NCBI RefSeq assembly: GCF_900101845.1
Contig: NZ_FNAM01000013.1
Coordinates: 1-64,000, forward strand
Reading direction: 5' to 3'
Source: Sporomusa acidovorans
GTDB lineage: Bacteria > Bacillota > Negativicutes > Sporomusales > Sporomusaceae
Length of the DNA: 64,000 nucleotides
Below, one piece after another: positions 52,329-60,780 of the stretch. The translations under genes and the position numbers were made by a program. The notes beneath the pieces were generated by a model that was not told the DNA's origin, ran no database searches, and saw nothing but the letters and a program-made list of their open reading frames with translations. Each line of letters starts with the position of its first letter. Position 1 is the stretch's first letter.

Positions 52329-54068
52329 CTAGAAATTGAATACCTCGTCGATTTCTTCGGGAGTGAAGTCCCAAACAGCATTATGCGGCGGGCAAGGTTC
52401 GTATTCGAAAAATTCAGGCAGGCGGTCGTGAGCATTCGTAAACCCGGCTGCTGCATTGAAGGCCCGTTCAGCCTTAAGAACCGATTTTCCGAGAGCGGTT
52501 ACATCGTCAGCAGTCAGCGCCAGATCATAACGCGCATTAATCATATCGACCAGCGCATTAAAGCCTTCGGGAATATCCAAGATAGCAAACGCAATAAAGA
52601 GACACATACCGGTACTATCTACGGCGGCAGTGGCAATCTGCAGATTGCGGGAGAGCTCTATCTGGCCTTCCTTCTGCAGCGGATCTACATAACCGCCAAC
52701 TTTCAGGATATTGGTAGCAACACTGTAACCGGACGTATGATCGGCTCCCATCGGCGTGGTGGCATATGTCAGGCCGACGCCTTTTACAGCCCGCGGATCG
52801 TAGGCCGGGATAGCCTGATCCTTAACAACCGGCGTGCGGAACAGGCCGCAAACCTTGCCGACAATCGCGGCGCCCCCGCCAATAATCCGGCCGAGCGGAG
52901 TAGGTGTCGCAATTTGCTTGACAGCATCCAAAGCCGCTTTGCCATCACCCCAGGGGAGCAGCCCGCCTTCGATAGCCGTTGCGATAGCAACAGAAACGTC
53001 GATAGAATCTACGCCAACGTCATCCATCGCCCGGTCAAGATATGCAATGTCATCCAAATCCTGAATACCGGCGTCAGCCCCAAGAGCCCATACCGTTTCA
53101 TACTCAAAGCCACTGGTAATATATTTGCCGTTTTTGTCAGGATACCATTGTGAACAACGAATGATACAGCCGGCATGGCAGCCATGGGACACTTTGCCGT
53201 CGCCGCCACGCTCACTGATCGTGGCATTCATGGTTTCGCCGGAGATTTTATCATTCCAGTCAATGCGGCCGGCAGTAAAGTTTTTAGCAGGCAGGCCACC
53301 GGCTTCGTTTAAAATATTAACCAACACATCTGTGCCATAGGCGGGTAAGGCTTGTCCGGTAACCGGATGAGAAAGCAACGCCTTGGCAAAAGCTTTGGCC
53401 GCGGCCTTGAATTCTTCCGGTTTTGCAATCGTAACTCCGGGCGCGCCGGTATCATCGACGATAATAGCCTTTACCTTCTTGGAACCCAGCACGGCGCCCA
53501 GTCCGCCGCGACCGGCACTGCGAATATTGCTTTCAGGATCTTTGAAAGAAATATTCGCGGTAGGCAGACGGTACTCGCCAGCCGGTCCTGCCAGCGCAAT
53601 GCCCACTTTGGCACCGTATTTTTCATTCAAAACTTTAATGGCTTCATAGTTGCCGCAACCGCCAAGGATTTCCGGCGGAGCCTCCTCAATGATTATACCC
53701 TTCATATCAACTTTAATGATAAAAAATTTGTCTTCTGCGGGCATTCCTTCAATAACCAACGCCTTGATGCCCATTTTAGCCAGCTTCTGAGAAAAGCTTC
53801 CCCCGCTGTTGCTTTCCTTGATCGTACCTGTCAGAGGACTCTTGGCCCCTACCGAAATCCGGCCTGACTGCGCAGCATTCGTGCCGCTGAGGAACCCGGG
53901 AGCAAAAATCAGCTTGTTGTTTTTCCCCAGAGGATGGCATGTCGGCTTGACTTCGTCATTAACAAAGTTGGAAGTCAGTGCCCGGCCTGCTAGGCCTGCG
54001 TACTTCTCCGGGGTATCACTTGTTGTAACTTCCTTGGTTGTCATGTTTACACGGATAAACTTGTTCAT
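52329..54068 (-). CDS. aor: aldehyde:ferredoxin oxidoreductase (copy 1)
   Basis: A 579-residue tungsten-bis-pterin enzyme that interconverts aldehydes and carboxylates with ferredoxin. The N-terminal domain has KYAGLAGRALTSNFVNDEV and SGRISVGAKSPLTG; GAVLGSKKVKAI is the family AOR_N signature. [4Fe-4S] ligands are CHAGCIIRC (about residues 303-311) and the Cys in DSTGMCLF (about 500). Lengths fit a bit short of Pyrococcus AOR (605). Preceded by a Moco/Tuco-type leader. GGAGGGGAG precedes the ATG. No ferredoxin gene is adjacent. Confidence 0.93.
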   Translation of the reverse strand: MNKFIRVNMTTKEVTTSDTPEKYAGLAGRALTSNFVNDEVKPTCHPLGKNNKLIFAPGFLSGTNAAQSGRISVGAKSPLTGTIKESNSGGSFSQKLAKMGIKALVIEGMPAEDKFFIIKVDMKGIIIEEAPPEILGGCGNYEAIKVLNEKYGAKVGIALAGPAGEYRLPTANISFKDPESNIRSAGRGGLGAVLGSKKVKAIIVDDTGAPGVTIAKPEEFKAAAKAFAKALLSHPVTGQALPAYGTDVLVNILNEAGGLPAKNFTAGRIDWNDKISGETMNATISERGGDGKVSHGCHAGCIIRCSQWYPDKNGKYITSGFEYETVWALGADAGIQDLDDIAYLDRAMDDVGVDSIDVSVAIATAIEGGLLPWGDGKAALDAVKQIATPTPLGRIIGGGAAIVGKVCGLFRTPVVKDQAIPAYDPRAVKGVGLTYATTPMGADHTSGYSVATNILKVGGYVDPLQKEGQIELSRNLQIATAAVDSTGMCLFIAFAILDIPEGFNALVDMINARYDLALTADDVTALGKSVLKAERAFNAAAGFTNAHDRLPEFFEYEPCPPHNAVWDFTPEEIDEVFNF

Positions 54069-54188
54069 AAACTCCCCTCCTACAGTGATTTTTTACGAAA
54101 AAGAAGCACTCAATAATCCTGTATACCTCTTTTTTGCGTCTTGGCAGACTCGATAATGGCATCACACCTATGCTTAACTCCCGGTGCG

Positions 54189-54309
54189 AAAATAGACAAA
54201 GGAAGCCCGTAAAAACGGACTTCCTTTGCGCAATGGCTGGCACGAAAATTCCTTTCCGTACCCACGTTTACCATCACCTAGCTGGTGATGATAACTCGGA
54301 ACTCTTATC
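54189..54309 (-). ncRNA. Moco/Tuco-type riboswitch, copy A (AOR1 leader)
   Basis: A structured 120-nt leader: CCGAGTTATCATCACC.AG, GTAAACGTGGGT, AAGGAATTTTCGTGCCAGCC and a 3' stem-loop CAAAGGAAGTCCGT / ACGGGCTTCCTTTG followed by TCTATTTT. Compared with copy B at 55894, stem bases change in compensating fashion while the other segments are identical. GTGCCAGCC and GCAAAGGAAG resemble segments of the E. coli moaA Moco RNA. Genomic position before tungsten-enzyme and cofactor genes supports the assignment. Whether it reads Moco or Tuco is not decided. Confidence 0.65.
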
Positions 54310-54394
54310 ATGATATATTCGCTTAAAATTTATTTATTCCTGCTAAAATCTCTTAATATTTGCGCTTTTTTGATATATTTTTTAAAATAATTGT

Positions 54395-55828
54395 CTAAGG
54401 ACAATTTGTCTCATCAGCTTTATCCGGACAGATAAATTCATATTCCTGGAGTTCACGGATAGCAGGATCTGTGCCACATAACGGGCAAGCGCTGTTCCTG
54501 CTCAATTTTACCGTGCAGAATTCAGAAAATAATCCATCGAAGAAGATCATTTTATCACTTAAAATATGGCCCTCACCGGTTAAGAGTTTAACCGCCTCGG
54601 CTGACTGAATAAAACCCATAATCCCCGGTATTGGTCCGAGCACACCTGATTCGGCACATGACGGAATACTGCCGTCAACCGGGATATCGGGAAGTGTACA
54701 GCGATAACATGGTCCTTGTTGGGGCAAAACGGTCCTAAAAGTACCGTCAAAGCGGATTACACCGGCATCAATGAACGGCTTTCCCGCAAAAAAACAGGCA
54801 TCATTTATTAAAAAGCGGGTAGGAAAATTGTCTACGGCATCAATGACAACATCATAACCGGCAATAGTATCAAAAACATTCTCTTTATTGAGGCCTGTAT
54901 GGTAGCAATTGATCGCAATAGCCGGATTTAGGCGTTTTAAAAACAGAGCGGCAGAGGCTACCTTGGGCATGCCAATTCTTGACCCGGAATGAAGTATCTG
55001 GCGGTTAAGATTGCTTATCTCGACAGTATCATAATCGACCAGACCGATTGTGCCGACACCAGCTAACGCCAGCGCATAAGCGGCAGGAGATCCCAGTCCG
55101 CCTGTCCCCACTATCAGCACTTTGCGGTCTGTCAAATTAACTTCCGGACATTCTTCCGGACTAAGGCTACACAGTTCCGGCAGCTTATGTGCAAGCTCTG
55201 CATCGCCAACTTTTGCGAATTCCATGGATAAAAGACTGAAATAGAGAAAGTCAGGAATTACGGTCCCAATGCCAAGTAATAATTTAATTGCTTCCATCAC
55301 GCCCAACGCACTTAACACACAATTTGAGAATATCTCCCCATTTGTCGCATTAGCAAGCGACGCAAGCTCCCATTCCGCCAGCGTGTCGCTTAACTTTGTC
55401 AACAGGAAATGCAAGCCCCCGCCGTCACCAGCTACCTGCATTCCTCCTTTCCAGCCCCGATAGAAAGCTAGTACAGAAGGTACCCGACTGCAACAAATCA
55501 AGTCTTGTTTGTTGCTAATAAATTCCGGTCGGCCTAAAAAGATGCGAAGGTCACTACGGCTGCCGTCCGAACATTCAATAGAAACATCATCATTCAAATC
55601 ATGTATCTCGGCGGCAAGCCCCTCAAACCCCGCGGGTTCATCAAAATGGCAGCAAATATGGCCTATACCTGACGCCGCGAGATAGTAGACGGCCGCAGCG
55701 CTATCATTTACCGTTTCCCCGCAAATAAAAACCGATGACTCCAGCAGTTTTTTCTGCCCTGGACCACTGATTTCAGGAATAAGAATATGCCTTAAATACC
55801 GGTTTATTTGCTCCCGTTCAAGTATCAT
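54395..55828 (-). CDS. double-domain MoeB/ThiF/HesA-type adenylyltransferase
   Basis: A 477-residue E1-like protein. The C-terminal half (about residues 228-470) is complete: VLIVGTGGLGSPAAYALALAG nucleotide loop, DNFPTRFLINDAC, and zinc cysteines CYRC and CPLC. The N-terminal half begins like MoeB (QINRYLRHILIPEISGPGQKKLL) and keeps fold-like segments (AAAVYYLAASGIGHICC), but its nucleotide loop is degenerate (GETVNDSAA). It should adenylate the GG ends of the MoaD proteins. The leader carries riboswitch copy B. GGGAGG precedes the ATG. Confidence 0.88.
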   Translation of the reverse strand: MILEREQINRYLRHILIPEISGPGQKKLLESSVFICGETVNDSAAAVYYLAASGIGHICCHFDEPAGFEGLAAEIHDLNDDVSIECSDGSRSDLRIFLGRPEFISNKQDLICCSRVPSVLAFYRGWKGGMQVAGDGGGLHFLLTKLSDTLAEWELASLANATNGEIFSNCVLSALGVMEAIKLLLGIGTVIPDFLYFSLLSMEFAKVGDAELAHKLPELCSLSPEECPEVNLTDRKVLIVGTGGLGSPAAYALALAGVGTIGLVDYDTVEISNLNRQILHSGSRIGMPKVASAALFLKRLNPAIAINCYHTGLNKENVFDTIAGYDVVIDAVDNFPTRFLINDACFFAGKPFIDAGVIRFDGTFRTVLPQQGPCYRCTLPDIPVDGSIPSCAESGVLGPIPGIMGFIQSAEAVKLLTGEGHILSDKMIFFDGLFSEFCTVKLSRNSACPLCGTDPAIRELQEYEFICPDKADETNCP

Positions 55829-55893
55829 TTATATTGCCTCCCGCGCAGAATTTACCGGGCGTGACCCGGCTGTTAGCCGTATGGGGACAGATT

Positions 55894-56018
55894 GAAAAAT
55901 AAACAAAAGAAGCCCGTAGTCAACGGACTTCCTTTGCACGATGGCTGGCACGAAAATTCCTTCTCGCACCCACGTTTACTATCACCTGGCTGGCGATGAG
56001 TAACTCGGAACTCTTATC
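55894..56018 (-). ncRNA. Moco/Tuco-type riboswitch, copy B (MoeB-like leader)
   Basis: Near-identical to copy A over its whole length: CCGAGTTACTCATCGCC.AG, GTAAACGTGGGT, GAAGGAATTTTCGTGCCAGCC, and the stem CAAAGGAAGTCCGT / ACGGGCTTCTTTTG followed by TTTATTTTT. The 3' stem plus T run would act as a terminator. It lies 65 bp before the MoeB-like start. Confidence 0.65.
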
Positions 56019-56027
56019 ACACATATA

Positions 56028-56100
56028 TATACAACGTGTTAAAGAATTTTACAACATCACCCGCCTGTGCCTGCAAACTCTTTAATGCTGAATATATAGA
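56028..56100 (+). repeat. foldback repeat element, copy B (internally deleted)
   Basis: A 73-bp copy with the same termini as copy A: TATACAACGTGTTAAAGA at the left and CCTGCAAACTCTTTAATGC then GAATATATAGA at the right, lacking about 60 bp of the interior. It lies between mobB and the riboswitch of the MoeB-like gene. Confidence 0.6.
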
Positions 56101-56145
56101 TTCGCTGTTTATTTTTTCGTGTTCTCAATACGAATCGGGGAGCGC

Positions 56146-56637
56146 CTATTGAGGATTAATCATTCTGGTCACCAAAAAATCAGCCATGTCTGACGCATCT
56201 TCCAAAGAAAAGCAGGGCACATCTTCATATACCTTAACATCTGAAGCCATAGCCAGCAATTCTTCTTTGCTACAGAGAGGAGTGACCGAAGTTTCCTGCC
56301 GGAAAACTTCTATTTTTATCTTACTCTCCCGTTTATACCCCTCTGTAAAAATAATATCCACACCGTCAATATAACCAATTACTTCGTCAAGCAAAAGCTC
56401 CTGCTCGACTTTTTTAATCATTGCCATTTTTTGCGGAGATGAAATACAGACAATATCAGCACCTGCTTGTGCATGCCGCCAAGTGTCTTTTCCAGGTTTA
56501 TCAATGTCAAATCCATGAACATCATGCTTAACGGTAGCAACCTTATAACCGCGCCGCTTCATTTCACTAATTAATTTTTCCAGATAAGTAGTTTTACCGC
56601 AGCCCGACTTACCCACAAGCGAAATTACTGGTATCAT
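56146..56637 (-). CDS. mobB: MobB-type GTP-binding protein
   Basis: A 163-residue P-loop protein. Walker A is GKSGCGKTTYLEKLI (about residues 8-22), and VATVKHDVHGFDIDKPGKDTWRHAQAGAD is the highly conserved MobB segment; IIFTEGYKRESKIKIEVFR follows. It assists attachment of nucleotide to the pterin cofactor. Bis-pterin tungsten enzymes of the AOR type may not need it, so it may serve other Mo/W enzymes. GAGG precedes the ATG. Confidence 0.92.
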   Translation of the reverse strand: MIPVISLVGKSGCGKTTYLEKLISEMKRRGYKVATVKHDVHGFDIDKPGKDTWRHAQAGADIVCISSPQKMAMIKKVEQELLLDEVIGYIDGVDIIFTEGYKRESKIKIEVFRQETSVTPLCSKEELLAMASDVKVYEDVPCFSLEDASDMADFLVTRMINPQ

Positions 56638-56755
56638 GCATAATTCCTCACTTAATTTTTAATATTCTGCTAAATCTAGTACTATTATAAACGTAAACAG
56701 GAACAGTGTCTATATTCTTTTCTGTACACAACAACTGGATAAGTTTGTATCAACT

Positions 56756-56992
56756 TTACCCCCCACCTACGGGTGGGAACAACCCAACTCGGTCACCATT
56801 ATTTAGTCTTTTTTCAAAGTCACACCCAATACCGTTTACTATAATCAAATGAATCTCCGTTGGATACAGATTGACCTTTCGCACTAAATCAAGCACAGTG
56901 CTTCCATCAGGAACATCTACTGTTATTACACCATTAGGACTTGCCGGCGTATAACGCCGCAATGTAGCATATAAACGTACTTCCACTACCAT
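56756..56992 (-). CDS. MoaD-type sulfur carrier (copy 2)
   Basis: A 78-residue paralogue of copy 1 with the same start (MVVEVRLYATLRRYT) and the same GLFPPVGGG end, plus a one-residue insertion. It follows AOR2 across a terminator hairpin. AAGGGGGATT precedes the ATG. Retention of the GG tail implies it is an active sulfur carrier. Confidence 0.9.
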   Translation of the reverse strand: MVVEVRLYATLRRYTPASPNGVITVDVPDGSTVLDLVRKVNLYPTEIHLIIVNGIGCDFEKRLNNGDRVGLFPPVGGG

Positions 56993-57051
56993 ACAAATCC
57001 CCCTTTATCCGGACGGTATCAAAAGAAAAAAAGAATACAGCCACAAGTAAC

Positions 57052-57077
57052 AAAAAGCCGGGCTTAACCCGGCTTTT
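57052..57077 (-). terminator. terminator between AOR2 and its moaD
   Basis: AAAAGCCGGG (57053-57062) pairs with CCCGGCTTTT (57068-57077); on the minus strand it ends CTTTTTG. It begins within a few bases of the aor2 stop and mirrors 52203-52230. Confidence 0.8.
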
Positions 57078-57082
57078 CGCGA

Positions 57083-58810
57083 CTAGAAATTGAATACCTG
57101 ATCAATTTCTTCGTCGGTGAAATCCCAGGTAGTGTTATGCGGTGCGCATTCTTCCTCGAAAAACTCCGGTAAACGGTCGTCAGCGTTGGTAAAGCCCGCT
57201 CTTTGATTGAAGCCCCGCTCTACCTTGAGTACGGACTTGCCGAGATCAGTCACATCGTCGGCGGTAAGGGATAACCCGTACTGAGCATTGATCATATCGA
57301 TCAATGCACTAAAACCATCAGCAATATCTAAGATCGCAAAAGCGACAAACAGGCACATACCCGTGCTGTCAACCGCCGCAGTGGCAATTTGCAAGTTACG
57401 GGACAGCTCTATATTCCCCTCTTTTTTCAGTGGGTCGACGTTGCCTCCAACCTTAAGGATGTTGGTAGCAACCGCATAACCGGAAGTGTGATCGGCTCCC
57501 ATCGGCGTGGTGGCGTAGGTCAGGCCCACTCCTTTAACCGCCCGCGGGTCATAAGCCGGAATAGCCTGGCCCTTTACAACAGGAACCCTCGCCACCCCGT
57601 AAACACGACCTACAGTAGCAGCGCCACAACCCAGAATCCGCCCCTGGGGAGTGCCCTTGCGAATTTCTTTAATCAATTCCAGGGCAGCCTTGCCGTCTCC
57701 CCAGGAAATGACGCCAGCTTCCATCAAAACCCCTATGGCCACAGTAATATCAATTGAATCGACCCCAACGTCATCGCACTCACGGTCGGCCTCGGCAATG
57801 AGGTCAAGATCGTTAATCTTGGCGTTGGCTCCCAGAGCCCAAATAGTTTCATACTCAAAACCACTGGTAACATATTTGCGTTCCTTATCAACATAATGCT
57901 GAGAACAACGAATGACGCAGCCGGCATGGCAACCGTGCGAAGGCTTGCCGCCACGTTCTTCCATGATCGCGGTCATAGTTTCACCACCAATATCGTTGGC
58001 CCAGTCGTTCCGGCCACGACGAAAATTTTTCGTGGGAAGCCCACCGGCCTCATTCAATATATTAACCAAAATATTAGTTCCATACCTGGTTAGGCCCTGG
58101 CTGGTTACCGGATGCGTTGTAAGAGCCTTGGCAAATCTCCGGGCAGCACTTCTAAAAGCATCCGGGTCAACAATGGATACACCGGGAGCGCCACTATCAT
58201 CAATCACAACGGCTTTAATCTTTTTGGAACCCATAACAGCACCCAGGCCCCCACGGCCGGCACTGCGAATATTGCTTTCGGGGTCGGCAAAAGAAATATT
58301 GGCTGCCATCAATTTCATTTCTCCGGCCGGGCCAATAATAGCCACACCGGCTTTAGCACCATATTTCGCCTGTAGAACTTTAATAGCTTCGTAATTTCCC
58401 ATGCCCATGATTTCATCCGGAGCACTGTCGATGGTTACACCATCCATAGTTACTTTGACAACAAAAAATTTGTCTTCTGCCGGAATTCCCTCAAACGCAA
58501 TCGCTTTGATGCCCATCTTGGCCATCTTTTGCCCAAAGGTACCACCCGTATTGCTTTCCTTAATCCCCCCTGTCAGCGGGCTCTTGGCACCACAGGAAAG
58601 CCGGCCGGAATTGGCAGCATTGGTGCCTGTAAGAAACCCAGGTGCAAAAATTAGTTTATTATTTTTTCCCAACGGATGGCATGTTGGCTTAACCTCATCG
58701 TTGACGAAATGAGAAGTCAGTGCTCTTCCTGCAAAACCAGCGTACTTTTCCGGCAATTCGCTGATTATAACTTCCTTAGTTGTCATATTTACACGAATAA
58801 ATTGATTCAT
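57083..58810 (-). CDS. aor: aldehyde:ferredoxin oxidoreductase (copy 2)
   Basis: A 575-residue close paralogue of copy 1, colinear throughout. It keeps KYAGFAGRALTSHFVNDEV, SGRLSCGAKSPLTGG, GAVMGSKKIKAV, the iron-sulfur ligands CHAGCVIRC (about residue 302) and DSTGMCLF, and the C-terminal EEIDQVFNF. Differences cluster in substrate-channel-like loops (for example FRRGRNDWANDI versus FTAGRIDWNDKI), so the two may use different aldehydes. Unlike copy 1 no riboswitch was found in its leader. GGGGGTGGG precedes the ATG. Confidence 0.93.
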   Translation of the reverse strand: MNQFIRVNMTTKEVIISELPEKYAGFAGRALTSHFVNDEVKPTCHPLGKNNKLIFAPGFLTGTNAANSGRLSCGAKSPLTGGIKESNTGGTFGQKMAKMGIKAIAFEGIPAEDKFFVVKVTMDGVTIDSAPDEIMGMGNYEAIKVLQAKYGAKAGVAIIGPAGEMKLMAANISFADPESNIRSAGRGGLGAVMGSKKIKAVVIDDSGAPGVSIVDPDAFRSAARRFAKALTTHPVTSQGLTRYGTNILVNILNEAGGLPTKNFRRGRNDWANDIGGETMTAIMEERGGKPSHGCHAGCVIRCSQHYVDKERKYVTSGFEYETIWALGANAKINDLDLIAEADRECDDVGVDSIDITVAIGVLMEAGVISWGDGKAALELIKEIRKGTPQGRILGCGAATVGRVYGVARVPVVKGQAIPAYDPRAVKGVGLTYATTPMGADHTSGYAVATNILKVGGNVDPLKKEGNIELSRNLQIATAAVDSTGMCLFVAFAILDIADGFSALIDMINAQYGLSLTADDVTDLGKSVLKVERGFNQRAGFTNADDRLPEFFEEECAPHNTTWDFTDEEIDQVFNF

Positions 58811-59156
58811 AATCCCACCCCCTATTTTTCGCTGTCTGTACTTTCCAAAGCATACTTAAGAAATTACTAATTCTTTGCTGTTATGGCCCCTTGAAATGCA
58901 ATTATGTTGTGACTTGCACAATAATCCTATATTTACTATAATAAATAAACAGCGTAACTGAAGAGCCGTTCAAGCTTAAGTCCGGCTTGTATGCCAGGAT
59001 ATGCTTGCTTACAAGCTGCCTTATTGTATTTCTTGCAAATTTAATGCCAAGTATTTGAAAAAACATAAGCTTTTGATTCCTGTTAAAGGAAGGCCATTAA
59101 CGCCTAACTCTTATTGCGCAAAAAAATAATAGGCTACCTTTTACTCAACTCTCAGT
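58811..59156. other. leader region upstream of AOR2
   Basis: No gene. A minus-strand AT-rich stretch near 58925-58950 (TATTATAG) may contain the -10 of an aor2 promoter. GCTTGTA / TACAAGC repeats near 58985-59020 can form a weak hairpin. The RNA motif found before AOR1 is absent. Confidence 0.35.
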
Positions 59157-59216
59157 GTATCATCAGTGTCATGTCAATGTCATTTTTGTGGTACATTTAT
59201 GTGACACTGATGATAC
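59157..59216. repeat. inverted repeat, possible mobile-element remnant
   Basis: GTATCATCAGTGTCA (59157-59171) and TGACACTGATGATAC (59202-59216) are perfect 15-bp arms enclosing TGTGGTACATTTATG-like sequence. The repeat of TGTCA/TGACA blocks recalls transposon ends, but no transposase frame is present in the next 200 bp. Confidence 0.4.
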
Positions 59217-59288
59217 ATCGAAGCAGGCTTCCTTCCCTCGCTATGGTCACAAGCACAGTCCAGCTTCGCTGGACGCGCTGCATCAAAA

Positions 59289-59334
59289 AGGGCAGACAAA
59301 ATCGAGAAATACTCCTCTCAATTTTGTCTGCCCT
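59289..59334. terminator. 14-bp perfect stem-loop
   Basis: AGGGCAGACAAAAT (59289-59302) pairs with ATTTTGTCTGCCCT (59321-59334); GTATTGTTTT follows on the plus strand. It may end a lost transcript of the adjacent element. Confidence 0.5.
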
Positions 59335-59422
59335 GTATTGTTTTATTTGCCCCTTTGAGCTCCTGATTGGGCCCCCTATCCACAGTGCACATTCGTAAGA
59401 TTAATAGCGGTTATTTTGTTAT

Positions 59423-59600
59423 TTAATGATATGATTTTATGAATTCAATAAGGGCTTCAATGAGTGCATCAATATCACTTTTAGTATTCATAGGCGAAAA
59501 ACTGATCCGCAGCGCACTATCCGCCATGGCCCGACTTAGTCCGAGCGATTCCAGCACTGAAGGTCCTCGGGTATGAATATCTCTGACACAGCCCTTCCTC
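59423..59600 (-). pseudogene. C-terminal remnant of a class V aminotransferase (NifS-like)
   Basis: About 55 codons ending TAA at 59423 read GPSVLESLGLSRAMADSALR, then ISFSPMNTKSDIDALIEAL, the classical end of NifS/IscS desulfurases (..RFSLGRFNTxEDID..). Upstream the catalytic Cys region is degenerate and the PLP domain is missing. It lies just downstream of the HTH-PBP regulator. Confidence 0.65.
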
Positions 59601-59650
59601 CATTCACTATTTTTCGGCGAACCTACAGCTGCTATTGTTTATTCTTCGGA

Positions 59651-60589
59651 TTATGTCTCGGCTACGATTTTCCCAATGTCCGTTGTATCATATCCGCCAA
59701 TATTACCAAATTCTTTTTTGAATGTTGCGGAGCGGACAATCTTTAGCATGGTCATGACCTCATGCGTATTGAGGTCATCTTTTTTTACAATAAGCTGATA
59801 ACGTTCTTTTTTTATAGGGATAAAATCAATATTATCTACTTGTTTTGCGATTTTTTCACTTCCAATTGCAACATCTACCTCGCCGCTGCTGACTGCGCTA
59901 GCTACTGTCAAGTGGGAGGATGTTTCATTGGCATAGCCATTAATTTGCCTGCCGCTAATTCCAAGAAGCCTCAGATTCTCATCAAGTAACACCCTAGAAC
60001 CCGCGCCTTTTTCCCGATTAATCATCGTAATGTCTTCTCGTGCAAAATCATTCCAGGTTTTAATATTTTTAGGATTACCTTTTGCAACATAGAAGCCTTG
60101 CATTCTACCTGTCAAATGAATGATGACTGCCGGAATTCCGGGAAGCAGTCTGCGAACATACGGAATATTGTACTGATCTGTATCTCCATCCCACAAATGA
60201 GCTGCAGTTACCTGAACTTTCCCTTGATATAAGGAAATCAGGCTGTCATAGCTGCCAATATAGGCACGCAGTGCAGATACTCCGTTTAATCTTAAATAAT
60301 TAGACAGAACATCCAGGATAACATCTTGTCCGCAAATGATAAAGTTCTTGCAGCATTGATTTAATTCAAACACTAAATCATTTTGCAGAAAAGCCTTGTT
60401 ACTTAATGCAATCTGTAAACTTCTTGATTTTGCAATATAGTTATCTACATCTTCCTGCGTAAACCGAACTTTACGGCCAACTTTATAGGATGTGATTTCA
60501 CCTTTTTTTATCAAATCATATATCGTACTTTTACTAACATGTAAAATATCGGCAACTTGCTCTGTAGACAGCGCTTTATTATTATCCAT
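59651..60589 (-). CDS. one-component regulator: excisionase-type HTH plus molybdate/tungstate PBP-like domain
   Basis: A 312-residue regulator. Residues 6-55 are a MerR/excisionase-like HTH (LSTEQVADILHVSKSTIYDLIKKGEITSYKVGRKVRF). Residues 85-310 are a PBP-like domain with VTAAHLWDGDTDQYNIPYVR, MINREKGAGSRVLLDENLR and AVSSGEVDVAIGSEK, the same family as the C-terminal half of the MoeA fusion at 47828. It probably binds an oxyanion or cofactor and controls the tungsten genes or the divergent abrB-like gene. ATG 60589 follows AGGATGGATAAG. Confidence 0.85.
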   Translation of the reverse strand: MDNNKALSTEQVADILHVSKSTIYDLIKKGEITSYKVGRKVRFTQEDVDNYIAKSRSLQIALSNKAFLQNDLVFELNQCCKNFIICGQDVILDVLSNYLRLNGVSALRAYIGSYDSLISLYQGKVQVTAAHLWDGDTDQYNIPYVRRLLPGIPAVIIHLTGRMQGFYVAKGNPKNIKTWNDFAREDITMINREKGAGSRVLLDENLRLLGISGRQINGYANETSSHLTVASAVSSGEVDVAIGSEKIAKQVDNIDFIPIKKERYQLIVKKDDLNTHEVMTMLKIVRSATFKKEFGNIGGYDTTDIGKIVAET

Positions 60590-60780
60590 TCTTATCCATC
60601 CTATATTTATATATCGTTTTATATAATTATATATTATTTCGTACATTTCTACCATAAACAACTAGATTTACTATTTTTCAGTGCTATAATTTATTTGAAA
60701 TCAAATATAAAGCACTGATTTATCTTGTTTTAGTATTATTACATATCAGTTCGCACATTTTGAAATAAGAAAGGACAGGT
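60590..60780. promoter_or_regulatory. divergent AT-rich control region
   Basis: Between the regulator and the AbrB-family gene lie alternating TATATA tracts (60605-60645, including TTATATAATTATATA) and a weak inverted arrangement. It is the likely binding region of the regulator, but no precise site can be set. Confidence 0.35.

Noticed and set aside
58811..59100. Third copy of the Moco/Tuco-like leader upstream of AOR2
   Set aside because: None of the conserved segments (GTAAACGTGGGT, GTGCCAGCC, CAAAGGAAG) occurs there.
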